The notes under the pieces were generated by a model. It was given only the letters and a program-made list of their open reading frames with translations. It ran no database searches and was not told the origin of the DNA. The position numbers and the translations under genes are program-made. From Paenibacillus sp. DMB20 (GTDB taxonomy: Bacteria > Bacillota > Bacilli > Paenibacillales > Paenibacillaceae): a stretch of DNA of 64,000 bases. The DNA lies in NCBI RefSeq assembly GCF_000987955.1, contig NZ_LAZU01000028.1:185038-249037 (forward strand). The letters run 5' to 3'. Below, in pieces: positions 1-9,400 of this stretch (position 1 is its first letter; each line of letters opens with the position of its first letter).

Positions 1-3000
1 TTGACCAGCTGAGCAACTTTGCGTCCGAGGTCACGCGCGTAGCCCGGGAGGTTTCCACCGAAGGCAAGCTTGGTGGACGTGCCGACGTTAAGGATGTATC
101 CGGCACCTGGAAGGACTTGACGGACAGCGTCAACTATATGGCGGGAACGCTCACCGATCAGGTACGGAACATCGCCGAGGTGACGACGGCGGTAGCCCGG
201 GGCGACTTGTCGAAGCATATTACGGTAAACGCGCGCGGGGAAATTCTGGAGCTGAAGAACACAATCAATACGATGGTGGATCAACTCAGCACGTTTGCTT
301 CCGAAGTTACCCGCGTAGCGCGGGAGGTCGGCACCTTGGGCATGCTGGGCGGACAGGCCCAGGTGAAAGGCGTTGCCGGGACATGGCGGGATTTGACCGA
401 AAGCGTCAACTACATGGCATCCAATTTAACCAATCAGGTCCGAAACATTGCGGTTGTTACGACAGCGGTTGCAAACGGCGACTTGTCCAAGAAAATCACC
501 GCCGACGTGCAGGGAGAGATCCTGGAGTTGAAGAACACGATCAATACGATGGTGGATCAGCTCAGCACGTTTGCCTCCGAGGTTACCCGCGTCTCGCGCG
601 AGGTTGGAACCGAGGGCAAGCTTGGAGGCCAGGCGCAGGTTAAAGGCGTCGGCGGGACGTGGAAGGATCTGACCGAAGGGGTAAACAGCATGGCACGCAA
701 CCTGACGGATCAGGTGCGCAACATTGCCGAGGTTACCACGGCGGTCGCCAAGGGCGATTTGACCAAAAAAAATCACGGTGGATGTCAAAGGCGAGATTCT
801 TGAACTGAAGAACACGATGAATACGATGGTGGACCAGCTGAGCAACTTCGCCTCCGAGGTAACGCGCGTGGCCCGGGAGGTCGGCGACGGACGGCAAACT
901 GGGCGGACAGGCCACCGTGCGGGGCGTCGGCGGGATCTGGAAAGATCTGACCGACAACGTCAATACGATGGGCTCGAACCTGACCGATCAGGTCCGCGGC
1001 ATTGCCAAAGTCGTTACCGCCGTAGCGAACGGTAATTTGAAACAAAAGCTGACCGTGGACGCGAAGGGTGAAATTGCCGAGTTGACGGATACCATTAACA
1101 ATATGATCGACACGCTTGCCACCTTTGCCGACCAAGTGACGACGGTAGCCCGGGAGGTAGGGGCCGAAGGGAAGCTCGGCGGGCAGGCTAACGTTCCGGG
1201 GGCAGCCGGTACATGGCGTAATCTGACGGATAACGTTAACTATATGGCAAGCACGCTGACGACGCAGGTGCGTGCCATCACGAACGTGGCTACGGCCGTA
1301 GCGAAGGGCGATCTGTCCAGAACGATCGACGTTGCGGCGGCAGGCGAGGTTGCGGCACTGAAGGACAACGTCAACGAAATGATCCGCAACCTGAAGGAAA
1401 CCACCCGGATCAACACGGAGCAGGACTGGCTGAAGACGAATCTGGCCAAGTTCTCCCGCATGCTCCAAGGCCAACGGGATTTGAACGCCGCCAGCCGGAT
1501 GATTTTGTCGGAGCTGGCGCCGCTGGTTTCGGCGCAGCACGGGGTCTTTTATTTGAATCAACCGGTAGGCGGGGAGCCGCTTCTGAAGCTGTACTCCAGC
1601 TACGGCTATCAGCAGCGTAAAAACCTGTCCAACGAATTCCGTTCCGGCGAAGGCCTCGTCGGACAATGCCTGGTGGAAAAACAGCGGATTCTTCTTACGC
1701 ATGTACCGTCCGACTACGTCGTCATTTCGTCCGGTCTGGGCGAAGCGGCTCCGCTGAACATCGTCCTGCTGCCGATCATTTTCGAGGATCAGGTGCTTGC
1801 CGTTCTGGAGCTGGCTTCCTTCCGTCCGTTCAGCGATATCGATATTGCTTTCCTGGACCAGCTGACGGAATCGATCGGCATCGTCATCAATACGATGCAG
1901 GTCAACCGCCGGACGGAGGAGCTGCTGATGCAATCGCAGTCGCTGACGGAGGAGCTGCAAAACCAGCAGCAGGAGCTTCAGCATACGAACGAAGAGCTTG
2001 AGGAGAAAGCCAAACTGCTCGTCATCCAGAAGGCCGAAGTGGAAAGCAAGAACGACGAGATCGAGCTTGCCAAGCGCTTCCTGGAGGAAAAGGCCGAGCA
2101 GCTGGCGCTCACATCCAAATACAAATCCGAATTCCTGGCGAACATGTCCCATGAACTCCGTACCCCGCTGAATTCGCTGCTTCTTCTAGCGGAACAGCTG
2201 GCCGAGAATCCGGATCGGAACCTCTCTTCGAACCAGGTCAAGTTTGCCAAAACGATACAAGAGTCCGGAATGGAACTACTGAGCCTGATCAACGATATTT
2301 TGGATCTTTCCAAAATCGAGTCGGGCACGGTAACCCCGGAATATAACGAGGTCAAGATCAGCGAACTTGTGGACGGATTGGACCGGAGCTTCCGCCTGAT
2401 CGCCGAAGACAAGGACGTCGACTTTGAGCTGAAGACGGAAGCCGGCGTTCCGGAACTGATCGTCACCGATTTTAAACGCCTGCAGCAGGTTTTGAAGAAT
2501 CTGTTGTCCAATGCGTTTAAATTTACCGAAGAAGGAAAGGTCGCGTTGTACATCGCCCGCGCCGCGGAAGGCTGGAGCCCGGACAACAGCGTTCTGAACC
2601 AGGCGAAAACGGTACTCGGCTTCACCGTTAGCGATACGGGCATCGGAATTCCCGAGGATAAACAGCGGATTATATTCGAAGCCTTCCAGCAGGCCGATGG
2701 AAGCACGAACCGCGAATACGGGGGAACCGGCCTCGGGCTGGCCATTTCACGCGAAATCGCAGCCCTGCTCGGCGGGGAAATCACGCTGTTCAGCGTTGAA
2801 GGAAAAGGCAGCACCTTCGTGCTGTATCTGCCGCTTGACGAAGAGTTCGCCGGGCCGGAGCCGAAGTCTAAATACGTACCGGAGGTCATCGACGTGACGC
2901 CGCCGCTTCGAACCCGCTCTTTCGTCAGAACAAGCCAGAAGAATGTCTTGGACGACCGGGACAATATTCAGCCGGACGATTTGGTATTCCTGATTATTGA

Positions 3001-4216
3001 AGATGACCAGGTATTTAACGAAATTCTGCTGGAAATTTTGCATAAAAAGGGCATTAAAGCCGTAATCACTTCGTCCGGATCCAATGCGCTGGCAATGGCC
3101 AGAAAATATCAACCGGCTGCCATCACGCTGGATCTGCGCCTGGACGATACCGACGGCTGGCTCGTGATCGAGCATCTGAAGAATGACCTCGGCGTCCGGC
3201 ACATCCCGGTTTGCGTCATTACGATTGAGGAGGACGAGGTCGGCCTGAAACAAAAAGGCGTTTTCGATTATATGTGCAAGCCGGTATCGAACGAGGATCT
3301 TGAAAATGCGATTGACCGGCTCAGCGCGTACGCAAAACGCGAATTCCACCATCTGCTTGTCGTCGTGAGCGATGAGGAGCGGCGCAAGGAAATCGTGGAG
3401 ACGATCGACAATAAGGATATCGGAATATCCACGGCGGAGACGGCCAAACAAGCGCTGAATCTGCTGAGAGATCATGATTTCGATTGCCTGATGACGGATA
3501 ACGACTTAACGGACATGGGTGTGCTCTCCTTTATCCGGGAACTTCAGAAAAATGCCAAGAACAAATTCCTTCCGATCGTTCTGAACCGGAGCAGGAAGTG
3601 GACGACCGAAGAAGAGGAAGAACTTGAGGAACTGACCAAATCCTCGGTGATCAAAGAGGTGAAGTCGCCGATACAGATCATGGACGAAACCGCCCTGTAT
3701 CTGCACCGCAAAGCTGAAAATCTGCCGGAAGGACCCCGGGAGACGCTCGTGAAGCTTCATCAGTCCGATGAGATGATCGAATACAAAAACGTTCTCGTCG
3801 TGGATGACGATATCCGCAATATCTTCGCGCTGACGACAATCCTTGAACGTCACAACATGAAGGTGATACCTGCCGAGAACGGCCATGAGGCGCTTCATAT
3901 TCTGGACCAGACGCCGGATGTGGATATTGTTCTGATGGACATTATGATGCCGGTCATGGACGGCTACGAGACGACACGCGCCATCCGGAAGAAGCCCCAT
4001 TTCCGGGACTTGCCGATTATTGCCCTGACGGCCAAAGCCATGAAAGGGGACCGCGAGGAATGCCTGGAAGCGGGCGCTTCCGATTACATCACCAAGCCGG
4101 TGAACAGCGCGCAGCTGCTGTCCATGATGCGGAGCTGGATGCGTGAAACGGAGCAGGAATCGACGAACGCACCGGCGCCCGAAAAAGGAACAGCCGATTC
4201 GGAGAACCGGCAATAG
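1..4216 (+). CDS. Multi-HAMP hybrid sensor histidine kinase (5'-truncated by window, frameshifted)
   Basis: The 3' part of a large signalling kinase that begins before the window; codons are in phase from base 3. About five HAMP units of 92 residues (276 bases, boundaries near 46, 322, 598, 874 and 1150) come first, then a GAF-like region (about 1450-1900), a coiled coil (about 1900-2110), a HisKA domain with the phospho-His codon at 2150 in an [10 protein letters not shown] motif, a HATPase with DTGIGI and GTGLGLAI boxes, and three receiver domains. The first and last receivers keep acidic pockets (LDLRL and VLMDIMMP); the middle one (about 3350-3640) is degenerate. A catalytic hybrid kinase with a soluble HAMP stack is a known architecture, but the ligand cannot be inferred. 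Two +1 disruptions break the frame: an A8 run at 765-772 where A7 is expected, and an extra G near 884. The gene continues in frame from about 890 to the stop at 4216. Confidence 0.9.
46..1425 (+). repeat. Tandem 276-base HAMP-unit repeat inside the kinase gene
   Basis: Five direct repeats of 276 bases encode the units that begin AREx[13 protein letters not shown] and end [16 protein letters not shown]. Units 2-4 are the most alike and the last is the most diverged. Such arrays recombine and are hard to assemble, which matters because two frame breaks fall inside this array. Confidence 0.8.
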
Positions 4217-4230
4217 ATGAAACGACAAAG

Positions 4231-4265
4231 ACCGTCAGGGTGGTATTCCCTGGCGGTATTCTTTT
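4231..4265 (+). terminator. Intrinsic terminator after hybrid kinase
   Basis: A ten-base-pair stem (4231-4240 with 4248-4257, one G-U pair) is followed by a T-rich tract about 15 bases after the kinase stop codon. Confidence 0.7.
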
Positions 4266-4400
4266 GAGTGTACAACGCATGCGGCCCGATCAGGTAGAGG
4301 TTGATGCTTTTTCATGGTTTGGATCCTCATGTATAATAATGGAACGGGAGACCGGCAATCATCGCTTTCGGATAAGGTTTATTTCAAGGAGGAGAGGAAT

Positions 4401-4958
4401 ATGAGTTCATCCAGCCATTACTGGCAAGGGGCGCGACTGACCCTGAGAGCCATAGAACCGTCGGATATCGAGCTTTTCAAAGCTTTTGACGATACGATTG
4501 ACCGAAATGTGGATGCCGTTTACTGGCCCCAGCCGGACCGGAGGAGGCAGGAGTGGCTGGAGTCGGAGCTTAAGCCCCGCGAGGACGATTCCTTTCGCTG
4601 GATCGCCGTAGCGGGCGGGGATGAGGCTGTCGGGACCATCGATGCGTTTGCCTGCAACCGGCGTTTCGGGACGTTTAAATACGGCCTCGCGCTCGCTCCC
4701 AGCCAACAGGGAAAGGGCTACGGGAGGGAGATGATCGAGATGGTCCTGCGTTTTTATTTCAACGAACTCGGTTATCAAAAGGCCACGCCCCACGTGTACT
4801 CCTTCAATGAACCCTCCATCAAGCTCCATGAAAAAATGGGATTCATGCAGGAAGGAAGGCTGCGGAACATGGTGTATACGGAGGGCCGTTATTTCGACGA
4901 GATTTATTTCGGCATGACGCGGGATGAATTCAACGAAAAATACGGCGCGGCGCGTTGA
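4401..4958 (+). CDS. GNAT-family N-acetyltransferase
   Basis: A 185-residue acetyltransferase of the RimJ/RimL type that would transfer acetyl from acetyl-CoA to an amine or a protein N-terminus. Motif A, the acetyl-CoA pyrophosphate loop, is seen as QQGKGYGREM near residue 105, followed by the C-terminal segment with SIKLHEKMGF typical of the family. The ATG at 4401 is chosen because AAGGAGGAG lies 8 bases upstream; the frame is open further 5' but has no better ribosome site. The stop overlaps the next start (TTGA), so the two genes are translationally coupled. The substrate cannot be told from sequence. Confidence 0.85.
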   Translation: MSSSSHYWQGARLTLRAIEPSDIELFKAFDDTIDRNVDAVYWPQPDRRRQEWLESELKPREDDSFRWIAVAGGDEAVGTIDAFACNRRFGTFKYGLALAPSQQGKGYGREMIEMVLRFYFNELGYQKATPHVYSFNEPSIKLHEKMGFMQEGRLRNMVYTEGRYFDEIYFGMTRDEFNEKYGAAR

Positions 4959-5522
4959 CCGGGACAAAGGGGCTGACCATCGGAATCGCAGGCGGTTCCG
5001 GGAGCGGAAAAACCCATTTGAGCCTGCTTCTGAAGGACAGGTTAAAAGACAAGAATGTTTTGATTTTACATACGGATCGGTATTACAAGGCGCAGAGACC
5101 CGTGACAAAGGCCCCTTTTTCGAATAAGGAATATGAGGATTTCAACCACCCCGACGGCGTGGATGTTCAGCGCCTTTGTTCGGAGTACCAAGCTGCCCGA
5201 AAAGGGAACGAATTCGATCTGATCATCATTGAAGGTTTTCTTCTTCTGTACTTTGATGAGCTTCGGGAATGGTTGGATTTGAAAGTGTACGTGGACTGCC
5301 GGGCGGATGATCCGCAGAACGGGATGGTTTCTGAGCAAGGGGTACTCTTATGAGGAGACTACGCAAGAATACCTGGATCTGGTGCGTTTCCGCCATGATG
5401 AATATGTGGAACCGACGAAATGGCATGCCGATATCATCATTAACGGCTCGACCGGACCGCATAAGGGAGCGGAGTTGATTCAGGTTTGGATTGAACACAG
5501 CCTTCAACTGGGGAGTGGATGA
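4955..5522 (+). CDS. Uridine-kinase-like P-loop NTPase (frameshifted)
   Basis: Resembles the uridine kinase/phosphoribulokinase group: a Walker A loop GGSGSGKT near residue 12, a TDRYYKA substrate-side motif near 43, FNHPDGVD near 63, and IIIEGFLLL as the Walker B strand. About 190 residues would be a normal length. The start is TTG at 4955, overlapping the acetyltransferase stop. The frame breaks near 5309: the C-terminal part ([12 protein letters not shown] onward to 5522) is in another frame, consistent with one extra base or two missing bases. Its partner substrate is uncertain; small stand-alone members often phosphorylate nucleosides or related alcohols. Confidence 0.7.
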
Positions 5523-5526
5523 ACGG

Positions 5527-5958
5527 ATGAGAGTAAAAGGGCTAAACCATTTATGTTTTTCGGTATCCGATCTGGAGCAGTCCATCGCTTTCTTTGAGCA
5601 TGTGATTGAAGCCAAACTGCTGGTTAAAGGCCGGAAGCTCGCGTATTTCGACCTGAGCGGTTTATGGATTGCCTTGAATCAGGAAGATATCGAACGGGAC
5701 CGAGCACCCTCTTCCTATACGCATACCGCATTTACGGTAGAGGAAGAGGATTTCGACGAATTATTGGGACGATTGAACAGATACAAGGTACATATTCTTC
5801 CAGGGAGAAAGAGGGACCCGCTCGACAAAAGGTCTGTCTACTTCACCGATCCCGACGGACACCTGTTTGAATTTCACACCGGGACACTTGCCGACAGATT
5901 AAGTTACTATAAGTCCGAAAAGAAGCACATGACTTTTTATAGAGATAAGAAAGAATAA
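5527..5958 (+). CDS. fosB: Metallothiol transferase FosB (fosfomycin resistance)
   Basis: A 143-residue vicinal-oxygen-chelate protein matching FosB, which opens the fosfomycin epoxide with bacillithiol or cysteine in a metal-dependent reaction in the cytoplasm. The expected metal ligands are visible: His8 (GLNHLCFS), His66 (SYTHTAF) and Glu115 ([11 protein letters not shown]). The family's C-terminal HMTFY motif is present and is followed by five extra residues (RDKKE). Those codons and the stop lie at the start of the folded repeat at 5944, so the repeat supplied the gene's end. The ATG at 5527 is chosen because homology starts there and the previous stop is at 5520. Confidence 0.9.
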   Translation: MRVKGLNHLCFSVSDLEQSIAFFEHVIEAKLLVKGRKLAYFDLSGLWIALNQEDIERDRAPSSYTHTAFTVEEEDFDELLGRLNRYKVHILPGRKRDPLDKRSVYFTDPDGHLFEFHTGTLADRLSYYKSEKKHMTFYRDKKE

Positions 5959-6052
5959 ACTTCAGAGGATTGCCATCCTTATCTCGCAAGAAAAAACTTC
6001 CGCTATATGCGGTCTGTCTTCTGAGAAAGTACGTCGATAGACGTTTTTTCTT
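5944..6052 (+). repeat. Folded intergenic repeat, copy 1
   Basis: This shares a nearly identical 76-base core (5977-6052) with the copy at 23525-23634, plus a less conserved 5' hairpin. Pairings seen: GATAAG 5944-5949 with CTTATC 5978-5983; AGGAT 5966-5970 with ATCCT 5975-5979 as a partly competing alternative; AAGA6C 5988-5997 with GT6CTT 6043-6052; and inside that, CCGC 6000-6003 with GCGG 6009-6012 and ACGTC with GACGT around 6031-6044. It ends in a T-tract, so it may also act as the fosB terminator. I do not recognise the family. Confidence 0.7.
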
Positions 6053-6082
6053 GATTATATATTGCGGAGAGAGCGAGCTTTA

Positions 6083-6169
6083 ATGATGCCTGAAGCGTTG
6101 GCGCCTTATTTGGAAACGTTTGATACCAACGGGGATTTGCGTTCCTACCTGGAGCGCTTAGGTGGCTAA
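6083..6169 (+). other. Short ORF, 28 residues, unrecognised
   Basis: Begins with two ATG codons and ends in an acidic stretch (TFDTNGDLRSYLERLGG). The only purine-rich sequence upstream (GGAGAGAG near 6066) is moderately placed. It could be the tail of a lost gene. The inverted words CGTTGGCG and CGCCAACG around it suggest the region may instead be structured. Nothing else is visible between 6052 and 6240. Confidence 0.25.
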
Positions 6170-6266
6170 GGCTTCGCCAACGCCCTGAAATAAGTCCGGC
6201 TTGCGATCATTCGGAATGTAGGTTACAATAAGTAAGTCGAATATATACGGTAGGGGGTTTATGTAC

Positions 6267-6986
6267 ATGAAGGTTGAAATTTGGTCGGATTTTATGTGTC
6301 CGTTCTGCTATATCGGAAAACGTCACTTTGAAGAAGCGCTGAGCCAATTTCCGCAAAAAGAGCAGGTGGAGGTTGTTTTCCGCAGCTTCGAGCTGAGCCC
6401 GGGTGCGACGTATGAGCCCGGCGTATCGATGACCGAGCTGTTAGCCTCCAAATACGGCATGAGCATAGAGCAGGCGGAGGCTTCCAACGCCCGAGTTACG
6501 GATCAGGCTGCAAAAGCAGGCCTTACGTATCACCTGGATCGCGTCATTCCTGCCAACACGTTCGATGCGCACCGATTGGTTCACTTTGCCGGACAGCAGG
6601 GCAAAATGAAAGAAATGGCGGAACGTCTTTTCCTGGCCTATTTTACCGAAACGAAAGATTTGGACGATCCAGAACTCTTGGCCGACTTGGCTGCCGAAAC
6701 GGGTCTGGACCGAGACGAAGCTGCATCCGTTCTAGCGAGCGATCGTTATTCCTCCGAAGTCCGGGCCGATGAAGACGCGGCGAGACGCATCGGCGTTCAA
6801 GGCGTGCCGTTCTTTGTTCTGGACGGCAAATATGCGGTATCCGGCGCCCAGCCTGCCGAGGTATTCGCGGAAGCGCTGCGCAAAGCGTTCGGAGAAGAAA
6901 AACCGCTCATTCTGGTAAATGACGAAGACTCGGCAGCGGGAGCCTGCACGGACGAATCGTGCGAACTGCCAACGAACAATAAATAA
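6267..6986 (+). CDS. DsbA-family (FrnE-like) oxidoreductase
   Basis: A cytoplasmic thioredoxin-fold protein of about 239 residues: no signal peptide, a CPFCYIG active-site CxxC near residue 11, an inserted helical domain, and a GVQGVPFFVL cis-Pro loop near 172, as in the FrnE/YwbO group. These proteins act as thiol-disulfide oxidoreductases; the natural substrate is not evident. The C-terminus adds a short tail with two cysteines (ACTDESCELP). ATG 6261 and ATG 6267 are both possible; the TAGGGGG sequence at 6251 is better spaced for 6267. Confidence 0.85.
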   Translation: MKVEIWSDFMCPFCYIGKRHFEEALSQFPQKEQVEVVFRSFELSPGATYEPGVSMTELLASKYGMSIEQAEASNARVTDQAAKAGLTYHLDRVIPANTFDAHRLVHFAGQQGKMKEMAERLFLAYFTETKDLDDPELLADLAAETGLDRDEAASVLASDRYSSEVRADEDAARRIGVQGVPFFVLDGKYAVSGAQPAEVFAEALRKAFGEEKPLILVNDEDSAAGACTDESCELPTNNK

Positions 6987-7000
6987 GAAGGAACATGAAC

Positions 7001-7038
7001 ACCCGGTGTTTTCGTCAAGAAAACCCGGGTATTTTTTA
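7001..7038 (+). terminator. Terminator after DsbA-family gene
   Basis: ACCCGG-type arms at 7001-7012 and 7020-7030 pair with one bulge and are followed by T6. Confidence 0.75.
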
Positions 7039-7111
7039 TTCCGTCCAAACGGAGATGTTATATGCCGCTTGCCAAGGGTTTTTTTTGGGATAAATGCAGC
7101 AGAAAACAGGA

Positions 7112-7140
7112 TTGAGTTATAGGAACTTATGTTCTATAAT
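7112..7140 (+). promoter_or_regulatory. Sigma-A promoter with embedded LexA (SOS) box
   Basis: A -35 TTGAGT at 7112-7117 and a -10 TATAAT at 7135-7140 are 17 bases apart. GAAC-TTAT-GTTC at 7123-7134 fills the spacer and abuts the -10. GAAC-N4-GTTC is the core of the Gram-positive LexA/DinR operator; the flanking C and G of the full consensus are absent. A repressor bound here would block polymerase. Confidence 0.6.
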
Positions 7141-7200
7141 GAATGAATAAAACGTAACCGCTATCATGAAGCCTGGGTAAGCGGGCGTTTTCAAGGGGGG

Positions 7201-7791
7201 CTGTGCGTAATAGAAGACATCATACGCTTCCGGGATATCGCTTACCTTCAAAGCGGAAACGAAAAGCAGCAATCCGCCTATCGTGCCCTGACAGATCTTA
7301 AAATCATGGAACTGCTGGGGGAGTTTGATCCCCTTCTTGTCGGAACCGTGCCCATCGGCATCGATTTGCCGGACAGCGATCTGGACATCATTTGTTTTGC
7401 GCCGGACATAGGTTTTTTCGAAGAAGCGGTAAAGCAGCGTTTAATGGGTTTATCCCTTCATATGGAACAGGGTTATACCGGGGGAATCTTGAGCCTGACC
7501 GTACAATTTACATACCAAGATTGGATCATCGAGCTTTTTGCGCAGCCTGTGCCTACGCTGATGCAGAACGGCTGGAGGCATATGATCGTCGAACACCGAA
7601 TATTGCGGTTATGGGGGGAAAAGGCCCGTAAGGCCGTTATGAAATACAAACTTTGCGGCATGAAAACCGAGCCGGCGTTCGGCAGGCTGTTAGGGTTGGA
7701 AGGGGATCCGTACGAAGAACTGCTCCGCTTGAATGACTGGCAGGATGAACGGCTTGCGCGGCATTTTAACATTAAGGGGGAAGAAGATTAA
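7201..7791 (+). CDS. DUF4269 family protein (nucleotidyltransferase-like)
   Basis: About 190 residues matching the DUF4269 family. The core GTVPIGIDLPDSDLDIICF resembles a nucleotidyltransferase-fold GS-x-DxD site, although function in this family is unproven. Family-like sequence (SGNEKQQSAYRALTDLK) extends upstream of the only in-frame ATG (7306), so the true start is near 7201-7210, just after AAGGGGGG. No ATG, GTG or TTG is in frame there: CTG 7201 and ATA 7210 are the candidates, or a one-base error hides GTG 7203. It is the first gene behind the LexA-box promoter and is followed directly by a DinB-like gene. Confidence 0.75.
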   Translation: MCVIEDIIRFRDIAYLQSGNEKQQSAYRALTDLKIMELLGEFDPLLVGTVPIGIDLPDSDLDIICFAPDIGFFEEAVKQRLMGLSLHMEQGYTGGILSLTVQFTYQDWIIELFAQPVPTLMQNGWRHMIVEHRILRLWGEKARKAVMKYKLCGMKTEPAFGRLLGLEGDPYEELLRLNDWQDERLARHFNIKGEED

Positions 7792-7792
7792 T

Positions 7793-8260
7793 ATGCATAA
7801 TGAAAAAGAACAGCTTCTCGAGAAGTTCGGAACATGGATCGATTTCGTGGGCAGTCTGGAACGAAACAGCGAGAGCGTGTGGGATCAGCCGCTTGCCGAA
7901 GGGAAATGGTCCGTTCGGGGCGTTGTGAGCCATATCATGAAATGGGATGAATATTTCTTGAATGAAGCTATATTAAAAATCAGTCGCGGCGAACCATTGA
8001 CCTCAAAGCATCTCGATTACGATGAGTTTAACGAAGAAGCCAGGCGGTATGGAGAGTCCTGCCCTGTTTCCAGGCTTGCGGACGAAACCAAGAGGCTCCG
8101 TCAGGAATTGATTCGGCATATCCGGTCGCTGAGTGAAGATCAATATGAACGAGCCTACACGGACGGCGATGGGAATCCGTTTGAGCTTACCGCTTACCTG
8201 AAAGACTTTATTTGGCATGACGAACATCATATCGTCCAGATCTCACCATTGCTGGAATAG
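7793..8260 (+). CDS. DinB-superfamily protein
   Basis: A 155-residue four-helix-bundle protein of the DinB/YfiT type, which often binds a metal through three histidines; His residues occur in VSHIMKWDEY near 45 and IWHDEHHIVQ near 143. Enzymatic roles in this superfamily are mostly thiol-dependent transferases or unknown. The founding DinB of Bacillus is DNA-damage inducible, which fits the LexA-like box upstream of this two-gene unit. The ATG at 7793 follows the previous stop by one base, with AAGGGGG at 7774 as ribosome site. Confidence 0.8.
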   Translation: MHNEKEQLLEKFGTWIDFVGSLERNSESVWDQPLAEGKWSVRGVVSHIMKWDEYFLNEAILKISRGEPLTSKHLDYDEFNEEARRYGESCPVSRLADETKRLRQELIRHIRSLSEDQYERAYTDGDGNPFELTAYLKDFIWHDEHHIVQISPLLE

Positions 8261-8355
8261 AAATATGACGATAATCTTTCAATAAACTTCTATGAAAAAT
8301 CATCGTTTATCCGTTACACTATCCATAACAATAACGTTAAAGTTGGTGAAACGGA

Positions 8356-8994
8356 TTGATTGGTGCTGCAGCATTGGATATCATGTCATTGTTCACGCAA
8401 GACAATTTGGAGTGGTTTCTGGAGAAATTCCGGGGGCTCGGTCCCATACCGGGCATCCTTCTTACTTTTATGAAGTCATTTGTTCCCCCTCTGCCGACAG
8501 CGCTTATTGTCGGGGTGAATGCCGCGGTTTACGGCTTTTGGCCGGGCTTTATTTATTCTTGGTTCGGTTTGGTTGCCGGCTGTTTCGTTACCTTTCTTCT
8601 GGTGCGCTCGGTCGGAAAAAGCCGATACTTGGATCAATGGGCTGCGAAGCCGAAGGTGCAAAAGGGAATGAGATGGGTTCAACGCAACGGCTTCAGTTAT
8701 GTGTTTTTGCTGGGAATACTGCCTGTCGGCCCTTTTGTGGCGGTTAATATCGCCGCCGGCTTGGCGAGGATGCATATTCAATCCTATCTGATGGCCGTTA
8801 TTTTGGGTAAAGGAATCATGGTATTCTGCGTCTCGTTCATTGGCGCCAATTTCTCGGATTTTTTACGGCAGCCGGTTTTGTTTGCGGGAGTCATTGTTTT
8901 CGTTCTGCTGCTGCTCTGGATCAGCAAAAAAGTGGAGTCCTATATCCTTAGAAGTTATTTGCCGGAATCCGCTGCAAATACGCCAATGGAGTAA
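8356..8994 (+). CDS. TVP38/TMEM64 (VTT-domain) membrane protein
   Basis: About 212 residues with several hydrophobic segments and the VTT/SNARE-associated signature: FMKSFVPPLPTALIVGVNAAVYG with GLVAGCFVTFLL, then GILPVGPFVAVNIAAGL. Proteins of this fold are implicated in lipid scrambling and membrane homeostasis; the exact role is unknown. Start TTG 8356 (preceded by GGTGAAACGGA) or ATG 8383; neither has a strong ribosome site. No clear partner is linked to it. Confidence 0.75.
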   Translation: MIGAAALDIMSLFTQDNLEWFLEKFRGLGPIPGILLTFMKSFVPPLPTALIVGVNAAVYGFWPGFIYSWFGLVAGCFVTFLLVRSVGKSRYLDQWAAKPKVQKGMRWVQRNGFSYVFLLGILPVGPFVAVNIAAGLARMHIQSYLMAVILGKGIMVFCVSFIGANFSDFLRQPVLFAGVIVFVLLLLWISKKVESYILRSYLPESAANTPME

Positions 8995-9042
8995 GGATGC
9001 GGAACCTGGGATAGGGACGGTTGTATTCTCGGACGATAACAC

Positions 9043-9294
9043 GTGAAATCAGGACGGGTTTACGCCGTGATTTTCGCGGCATCTTCCTTTGAGGCTTGGC
9101 ACGAGTGGTTTGGTATGCTTCTTTTGGGTGGGAACGGGTTGCTATTTTATGTGTTATACCGCAACAGGTGGCAGTTTAAGGGCTGGTACCGTTCCGCCTC
9201 AACCCAGTTAAAGCTGAGACGACCCGTTACGACAGGCTGCGTGGCGGCCGCCGTATTGCTGATTTCCTCGCCGATATTTTTATTCTGGATTTAA
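9043..9294 (+). CDS. Small membrane protein, unrecognised
   Basis: An 83-residue ORF with a GTG start and two hydrophobic segments (WFGMLLLGGNGLLFYVLY and AAAVLLISSPIFLFWI) separated by a basic loop. It sits 48 bases after the TVP38 gene and may be cotranscribed. No family is recognised and no good ribosome site is seen, so it could be a remnant. Confidence 0.45.
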   Translation: MKSGRVYAVIFAASSFEAWHEWFGMLLLGGNGLLFYVLYRNRWQFKGWYRSASTQLKLRRPVTTGCVAAAVLLISSPIFLFWI

Positions 9295-9300
9295 TAAAAG

Positions 9301-9385
9301 GGGGTTCCTTTGTACTTTCTTTGGAGCCCCTAATGGGCGCTGTTAAAAAGCTCAATCTCCCCGATTTCGGAAGATTGAGCTTTTT
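9301..9385. terminator. Bidirectional terminator region
   Basis: Two hairpins. The first, GGGGTTCC 9301-9308 with GGAGCCCC 9323-9330, lacks a T-tract. The second is a perfect 14-base-pair stem at 9345-9358 and 9372-9385 with A5 on one side and T5 on the other, so it can end transcription from both converging units. Confidence 0.85.
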
Positions 9386-9400
9386 GTGTTGGAAGATATT

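Noticed and set aside
46..1425. CRISPR-like array
   Set aside because: The 276-base units encode protein without spacers; no short palindromic repeats with unique spacers exist in the window and no cas genes were seen.
785..2152. Long antisense ORF over the HAMP kinase (455 codons)
   Set aside because: It is the reverse shadow of strongly coding repeats; it has no family resemblance, no ribosome site, and the plus strand carries complete kinase motifs.
5527..5958. Generic glyoxalase instead of FosB
   Set aside because: The spacing of His8, His66 and Glu115 and the HMTFY end are specific to FosB-type proteins.
6083..6169. Short ORF as a toxin or leader peptide
   Set aside because: No toxin-like span, no partner gene and no clear ribosome site; retained only as a low-confidence feature.
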